Of a DNA stretch of 64,000 nt, positions 59,890 through 64,000 are shown one piece after another. Both the position numbers and the translations under genes were made by a program. The stretch is from Acidobacteriota bacterium (lineage in GTDB: Bacteria; Acidobacteriota; UBA890; WLXD01). The notes under the pieces were generated by a model. The model was not told the DNA's origin, did not search any database, and worked only from the letters and a program-made list of their open reading frames with translations. Position 1 is the first letter of the stretch. The number at the start of each line of letters is the position of its first letter. The stretch covers positions 34,420-98,419 of the forward strand of contig JAJCXT010000008.1 of NCBI GenBank assembly GCA_029263295.1, written 5' to 3'.

Positions 59890-61050
59890 ATGCAGCTTCC
59901 CGCACTCGACACGCGAAAATCCGTCACGGAGCGATGGAGCGCCACGATTGGCGCCGTCGATATCGTATTCGGACCGGGCGCACGGCGGGAATTGCCGGAT
60001 CTCGTGCTGAGGCACGGCTTCGAGCGCCCGCTGCTGGTCACGGACCCCGGCGTACGCGCCACGGGGAATGTCGATGCCGTGGCGAAGCAGCTGCGCGCGG
60101 CGGGCACGAGTCCCGCGGTCTTCGACGATGTGATGCAGAATCCGACGACTGCGACCGTGGCGACTGGCGTGGAGTTCGCTCGCGGCCACGAGCCGGACCT
60201 GATCATCGGGTTCGGCGGCGGTAGCGCGATGGACGCCGCCAAAGGCATCAACTTCATCTACACCAACGGCGGCACGATGGAGGACTACGAGGGCACCGGT
60301 AAGGCTACCCGGCCGATGCTGCCCTCGTTCGGAGTTCCAACCACCGCCGGCACAGGTAGCGAAGGGCAGTCCTACGCCCTGATCTCGCGAGCGGAGGACC
60401 GTCGCAAGATGGCCTGCGGTGCGCCGGGCGCGCGCTTCGGAGTCGCAATCCTGGACCCAGAACTCCTGTCGACGACACCGCGTGCGGTGCGCTTCGTCGC
60501 CGGCATCGACGCAATCGCGCACGCGATGGAGAGTCACGTCAGCACACGGGCCAACCCGGTCTCGCGACTCTTCAGCAAGCAGGCGTGGGAACGTCTGAGC
60601 CGCAGTTTCGTCGACTCGCTCGCACCACACGCTGATCTGGCAATACGTGGTGACATGTTGCTGGGTGCGCACCTGGCAGGGGCGGCCATCGAAGCTTCCA
60701 TGCTTGGCGCCGCGCATGCCTGCGCTAATCCGCTCACTACCCGCTACGACATCGTCCATGGGCTCGCCGTCGGCTTGCTCCTGCCGCACGTCGTGGCCTA
60801 CAACGCGGCGACTGTGGGCAACGAATACGCGGAACTCGTCGAACCCGCGCCAGGCCAGGCCGACCTCCCGGGCCTACTTACACAGCTCTTCGCCGCTGGC
60901 GGCGTGCCGCTGCGCCTGCGCGACCACGGCGTGGAGCTCGGAGAGCTGCCCGCCCTGGCCGTCGACGCTGCCGCCCAGTGGACCGCACAGTTCAATCCCC
61001 GCCCGGTACAGGAAACAGATCTCCATGCGATTTATGAGTCGGCGTACTAA
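59890..61050 (+). CDS. iron-containing alcohol dehydrogenase family protein
   Basis: 386 residues. GFGGGSAMDAAKGINF binds NAD; the metal-ligand pattern is in GIDAIAHAMESHVS and YDIVHGLAVGLLLPHV. VPTTAGTGSEGQ is the usual substrate loop. The group III enzymes oxidise or reduce a range of alcohols, hydroxy-acids or maleylacetate, so the substrate cannot be stated. The stop overlaps the start of the following propeller gene by 26 bases, implying one transcript. Confidence 0.9.
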   Translation: MQLPALDTRKSVTERWSATIGAVDIVFGPGARRELPDLVLRHGFERPLLVTDPGVRATGNVDAVAKQLRAAGTSPAVFDDVMQNPTTATVATGVEFARGHEPDLIIGFGGGSAMDAAKGINFIYTNGGTMEDYEGTGKATRPMLPSFGVPTTAGTGSEGQSYALISRAEDRRKMACGAPGARFGVAILDPELLSTTPRAVRFVAGIDAIAHAMESHVSTRANPVSRLFSKQAWERLSRSFVDSLAPHADLAIRGDMLLGAHLAGAAIEASMLGAAHACANPLTTRYDIVHGLAVGLLLPHVVAYNAATVGNEYAELVEPAPGQADLPGLLTQLFAAGGVPLRLRDHGVELGELPALAVDAAAQWTAQFNPRPVQETDLHAIYESAY

Positions 61051-62173
61051 TCGCCCTACCACTGTCGCCCGGCTGGCCGCGTGGGCCACGCTCGGGCTCC
61101 TGCTCGCAGCGAGCCCCGGCAGCGCTGCGGACAGCGATGGCTGGCGTCTCTTCCGCTCTGACTCCGCCCTGACAGGCGTCCTGGACGTCGAACTACCGCA
61201 ACAACTCGAAGCGCTGTGGGTGTTCGAAGCTGGCGACAGCATCGAGTCGAGCGCCGCGATTGTCGATGGGCGCGTCTTCGTGGGCTCGCTCGACGGACAT
61301 CTCTATGCGCTGGAGCTGGCGACCGGCGTCGAACTCTGGCGCTTCGCGACCGAGATGGAAGTGAAATCCTCGCCGTCGGTGTTCGACGACACCGTTTACT
61401 TCGGCGATGAATCGGGCTCGTTTCATGCGCTCGACGCCGCCACGGGCGAAGAACGCTGGGTGGTCGAAACCGGCGGCGGCATCATCTCGGCCGCCAATTA
61501 TAGCGACGGCATCCTGGTGTTCGGCTCCTACGACAACAATCTGTACGCGGTCAACGCGAGCGACGGCAGTGTGCGCTGGTCGATCACCACCAATGGCTAC
61601 GTCAACGGCACTCCGGCCATCGATAGCGGCCGCGTCGTCTCCGTCGGCTGCGACGGCGTCCTGCGCGTGATCAACCTCGACGACGGCGCGATCCTGCAGA
61701 CGCTCGACATCGGCGCCTACGTGGCAGCGAGTCCAGCGATTCGCGACAACGTGGCCTACTTCGGCACTTTCGAGAATCAGGTCCTCGCGATGGACCTGAC
61801 CGGCGGTGGTGCGCGGTGGGTATACGAGCACCCGAAGCGCAAGTTTCCCTTCTACTCGTCGGCCGCCGTCACGGACGACACCGTGGTTCTGGGAGGCCGC
61901 GACAAGATGATCCACGCCATCGCCCGCGACACCGGCGAGCCGCGCTGGACCTACACGAGCCGCGCCCGCGTCGACTCCTCGCCGGTCGTGATCGACGGTC
62001 GCGTGCTAATCGGCGGCAGTTCGGGTGATCTGGTGATTCTCGACGTGCAAACGGGGGACCTCCTGTGGCAGTTTGAGACCGGCTCATCGATCATCGCTTC
62101 CCCCGCCATCGCCGACGGACGTGTGGTTGTCGGCACGGAAGACGGCGTTCTCTACTGCTTCGGGAAGAACTGA
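61025..62173 (+). CDS. exported PQQ-like (BamB-type) beta-propeller protein
   Basis: 382 residues from ATG 61025; ATG 61034 is the alternative. A signal peptide (LAAWATLGLLLAASPGSAA) is followed by propeller blades each with a D-x-x-T/D-G-x-x-x-W pattern: LELATGVELWRF, LDAATGEERWVVE, VNASDGSVRWSI, IARDTGEPRWTYT, LDVQTGDLLWQFE. BamB-like and quinoprotein propellers share this form; no PQQ ligands are certain. It overlaps the upstream alcohol dehydrogenase gene and the downstream radical SAM gene by one base. Confidence 0.88.
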   Translation: MRFMSRRTNRPTTVARLAAWATLGLLLAASPGSAADSDGWRLFRSDSALTGVLDVELPQQLEALWVFEAGDSIESSAAIVDGRVFVGSLDGHLYALELATGVELWRFATEMEVKSSPSVFDDTVYFGDESGSFHALDAATGEERWVVETGGGIISAANYSDGILVFGSYDNNLYAVNASDGSVRWSITTNGYVNGTPAIDSGRVVSVGCDGVLRVINLDDGAILQTLDIGAYVAASPAIRDNVAYFGTFENQVLAMDLTGGGARWVYEHPKRKFPFYSSAAVTDDTVVLGGRDKMIHAIARDTGEPRWTYTSRARVDSSPVVIDGRVLIGGSSGDLVILDVQTGDLLWQFETGSSIIASPAIADGRVVVGTEDGVLYCFGKN

Positions 62174-63531
62174 TGGAACGGAAATCACACGACGGTCCGG
62201 ACGCGACGCGACCGGAACCGGCCACCAGCCGCCTGGAGATGGCCGAGACCGAAGTCGGCAGCGTCTTCGTTTCCAACTACCCGCCCTATTCGCGATGGTC
62301 GGAAGGCGATCTCACCGCGTTCGATGCGGCTGTGCACGCGGCCCCCGGAGCCGATGCTCCGCCGCTCGGCATGTACTTGCACATCCCGTTCTGCCGCAAG
62401 CGGTGCCGCTTCTGCTATTTCAGGGTGTATACGGACAAGAACGCCGACGAAGTGAAGACTTACTGCGAGGCGCTGGCCCGTGAGATCGACGCCTACGCGG
62501 CCCTGCCGATCACTCAGGACCGGCCGCTCCGATTCGTGTATTTCGGCGGCGGCACGCCCTCGTATATCGCGGCCAAACATCTCGCCGAGTTGGTGCAGCG
62601 CATCCAGGCTGCGTTCCCCTGGGACAACGTAGAAGAGGTCACCTTCGAGTGCGAACCGGGCACGCTCACCCGCCCCAAGCTCGAGAACATCCGTGAGCTC
62701 GGCATCACTCGCCTGAGTCTGGGCGTGGAGCATTTCAACGACCACATCCTGCAACTCAACGGGCGCGCTCACGTCAGCACCGAGATCGACCGCGTGCTGC
62801 CATGGATCCACGAGATCGGCTTCGAGCAGTTCAACCTGGATCTGATCGCCGGGATGATCGGCGAAACCTGGGAAACGTGGCGCGACACCGTCGAGAAGGC
62901 CATCGACGCCGATGCCGACTCGGTGACAATCTACCAGCTCGAATTGCCCTTCAACACACGCGTCTCGAAGGAGTTCATGGACGGCACGCTCGATGTGCCG
63001 CTGGCCGATTGGGCACAGAAGCGCGCCTGGCATCAATATGCGATCGAGCGGCTGGGCGAAGCCGGCTACGTCATCTCGAGCGCCTACACGATGGTGCGCG
63101 GTGACTGCACCTTCCGCTATCGCGACTCGCTGTGGCGCGGCGCCGACATGCTCGGCACTGGAGTTTCCTCCTTCGGTCACATCAGCGGCGTCCACGCACA
63201 GAATACGGCCAACTGGACCGAGTACCTCGAGGCGATCGCCGCCGACCGGCTCCCGGTTAACCGCGCCAAAACCACGACACCGCAGGATCGGCTCATTCGC
63301 GAGTTCATCCTGCAGATGAAGACCGGCGCCATCGAGGCCTCCTACTTCGACGAGAAGTTCGGTATCGACGTGCTGGAGTACTTCGCCGACCCGCTCGCCG
63401 AGCTGGCGGGGCGCGGCATGCTGACTCTTCGCGCTGGCGGTGTCGACCTGACGTTCGCGGGACTGCTACAGGCGGACAGCCTGTTGCCAGCCTTCTATGA
63501 CGTCGAGCATCAGAACGCGCGCTACACCTGA
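62173..63531 (+). CDS. HemN/HemW-like radical SAM protein
   Basis: 452 residues. YLHIPFCRKRCRFCYFR holds the C-x3-C-x2-C that binds the [4Fe-4S] cluster; the fourth Cys found in HemN (C-x-C) is absent (Tyr-Phe). GGGTPSYI, EVTFECEPGTLTRPKL, LGVEHFND and FNLDLIAGMIGET follow the HemN/HemW order. The C-terminal LIREFILQMKTGAIEASYFDEKFG is HemN_C-like. It may be a heme chaperone, or an enzyme acting on another substrate in the same operon. It is placed between two propeller genes. Confidence 0.88.
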   Translation: MERKSHDGPDATRPEPATSRLEMAETEVGSVFVSNYPPYSRWSEGDLTAFDAAVHAAPGADAPPLGMYLHIPFCRKRCRFCYFRVYTDKNADEVKTYCEALAREIDAYAALPITQDRPLRFVYFGGGTPSYIAAKHLAELVQRIQAAFPWDNVEEVTFECEPGTLTRPKLENIRELGITRLSLGVEHFNDHILQLNGRAHVSTEIDRVLPWIHEIGFEQFNLDLIAGMIGETWETWRDTVEKAIDADADSVTIYQLELPFNTRVSKEFMDGTLDVPLADWAQKRAWHQYAIERLGEAGYVISSAYTMVRGDCTFRYRDSLWRGADMLGTGVSSFGHISGVHAQNTANWTEYLEAIAADRLPVNRAKTTTPQDRLIREFILQMKTGAIEASYFDEKFGIDVLEYFADPLAELAGRGMLTLRAGGVDLTFAGLLQADSLLPAFYDVEHQNARYT

Positions 63532-63568
63532 CCTCCACGACGCAATCCCTGCCCCCAGAGACACGCCC

Positions 63569-64000
63569 ATGCTCAGAACCCGCATCTGCCTACTCGCGCT
63601 GCTGTGTACAGCGCCGCTCGCCGCGATGGCACAGTCGGTCGCCGGCGCCGGCGCCAGTGGCTTCGACTGGCCACAGTTCCGCGGACCTGACAGCGACGGC
63701 CGCTCGAACGAGGTTGGGCTGTTCACCGACTGGACCGCGGACGGCTTCGTCGTCGAGCGCTGGCGGGCGCCGCTCGGCAAGGGCTTTTCGAGCGTATCGA
63801 TCGTCGAAGGCTATGCGGTCACGATGTTCGATGACGCCGAGGCCGAGTACCTGGCGGCACTCGACACAGCGACCGGCGCGGAGCGCTGGCGGCTGCGCGT
63901 CGACGACTCCTACCCGGGAGACGACCTGGGAGGCCCTGGGCCAAGGTCGACCCCCCTGATCCACGCAGGCCGCGTCTTCGCACTGACGGCGGAGGGCAAC
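63569..64000 (+). CDS. PQQ-like beta-propeller protein, N-terminal part (partial)
   Basis: The frame is open from ATG 63569 to the window end (144 codons). The signal peptide LRTRICLLALLCTAPLAAMAQ is followed by FDWPQFRGPDSDGRS, the hallmark start of secreted quinoprotein-like propellers, and the first blade LDTATGAERWRL. It probably belongs to the operon of the alcohol dehydrogenase, propeller and radical SAM genes. The remainder is outside the window. Confidence 0.85.
   Translation, partial: MLRTRICLLALLCTAPLAAMAQSVAGAGASGFDWPQFRGPDSDGRSNEVGLFTDWTADGFVVERWRAPLGKGFSSVSIVEGYAVTMFDDAEAEYLAALDTATGAERWRLRVDDSYPGDDLGGPGPRSTPLIHAGRVFALTAEGN

Noticed and set aside
1..64000. tRNA, rRNA, integrase or transposase genes
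   Set aside because: I read the gaps on both strands and saw no cloverleaf-like element, rRNA segment or recombinase/transposase motif.

Overview
The window is GC-rich bacterial chromosome, densely coded on both strands, with no rRNA, tRNA, phage or complete insertion sequence that I can see. The best taxonomic clue is three large FtsX/MacB permeases with no ATPase, two of them next to PadR regulators. This is the ADOP ('acidobacterial duplicated orphan permease') arrangement. With the secreted Asp-box beta-propellers, an amidohydrolase with a CIA30-like tail and PQQ-type propellers, it points to an Acidobacteriota or similar soil/marine lineage. That assignment is inference.

Region 1 (1-12.2 kb): the end of a PaaK-like ligase gene and an aldehyde dehydrogenase, then a palindrome-rich gap. 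A minus-strand block follows: a sortilin-like propeller, an M20 peptidase, an amidohydrolase with a C-terminal CIA30-like domain, a free-standing copy of that domain, and thiol peroxidase. A TPR protein and an SDR close the region. Region 2 (12.3-21.8 kb): a small membrane protein, a DUF523 protein overlapping a 1020-residue kinase/M23/aminotransferase fusion, a two-domain VOC protein behind a clear promoter, methionine aminopeptidase, a second propeller and an esterase.

Region 3 (21.8-37.8 kb) is an export block. A minus-strand operon encodes three consecutive HlyD-type adaptors and an FtsX permease, with no ATPase. It diverges from a PadR-ADOP pair. After two small methyltransferase-like membrane proteins, a Pho-box-like repeat array and a SIMPL protein come a second PadR-ADOP pair and a third ADOP.

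Region 4 (37.8-51.6 kb) is the metabolic centrepiece, apparently a tryptophan catabolic operon through kynurenine, anthranilate and anthraniloyl-CoA. A benzoate/anthranilate-CoA ligase lies on the minus strand and an M61 peptidase follows. A plus-strand run of nine tightly packed genes then encodes a creatininase-family hydrolase, SDR, RidA-family protein, crotonase, acyl-CoA dehydrogenase, fused FAD-monooxygenase/old yellow enzyme (aminobenzoyl-CoA monooxygenase/reductase type), tryptophan 2,3-dioxygenase, kynureninase and an alpha/beta hydrolase. It starts just after a perfect TATAAT placed for leaderless transcription. The creatininase-family protein is a candidate for the missing formylkynurenine formamidase, and the RidA protein for hydrolysis of the enamine product of the monooxygenase/reductase.

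Region 5 (51.8-64 kb) is accessory. It holds an orphan pseudopilin and three toxin-antitoxin pairs within 3 kb (YefM-YoeB, VapBC, XRE-PIN), each with palindromes upstream. The YoeB has Lys at the position of the catalytic Glu46. Then come a double-CDGSH/glutamate-synthase fusion, a broken Ser/Thr kinase start, PhzF and GNAT genes, nrtS, and a group with an iron-type alcohol dehydrogenase, two PQQ-like propellers and a HemW-like radical SAM protein.
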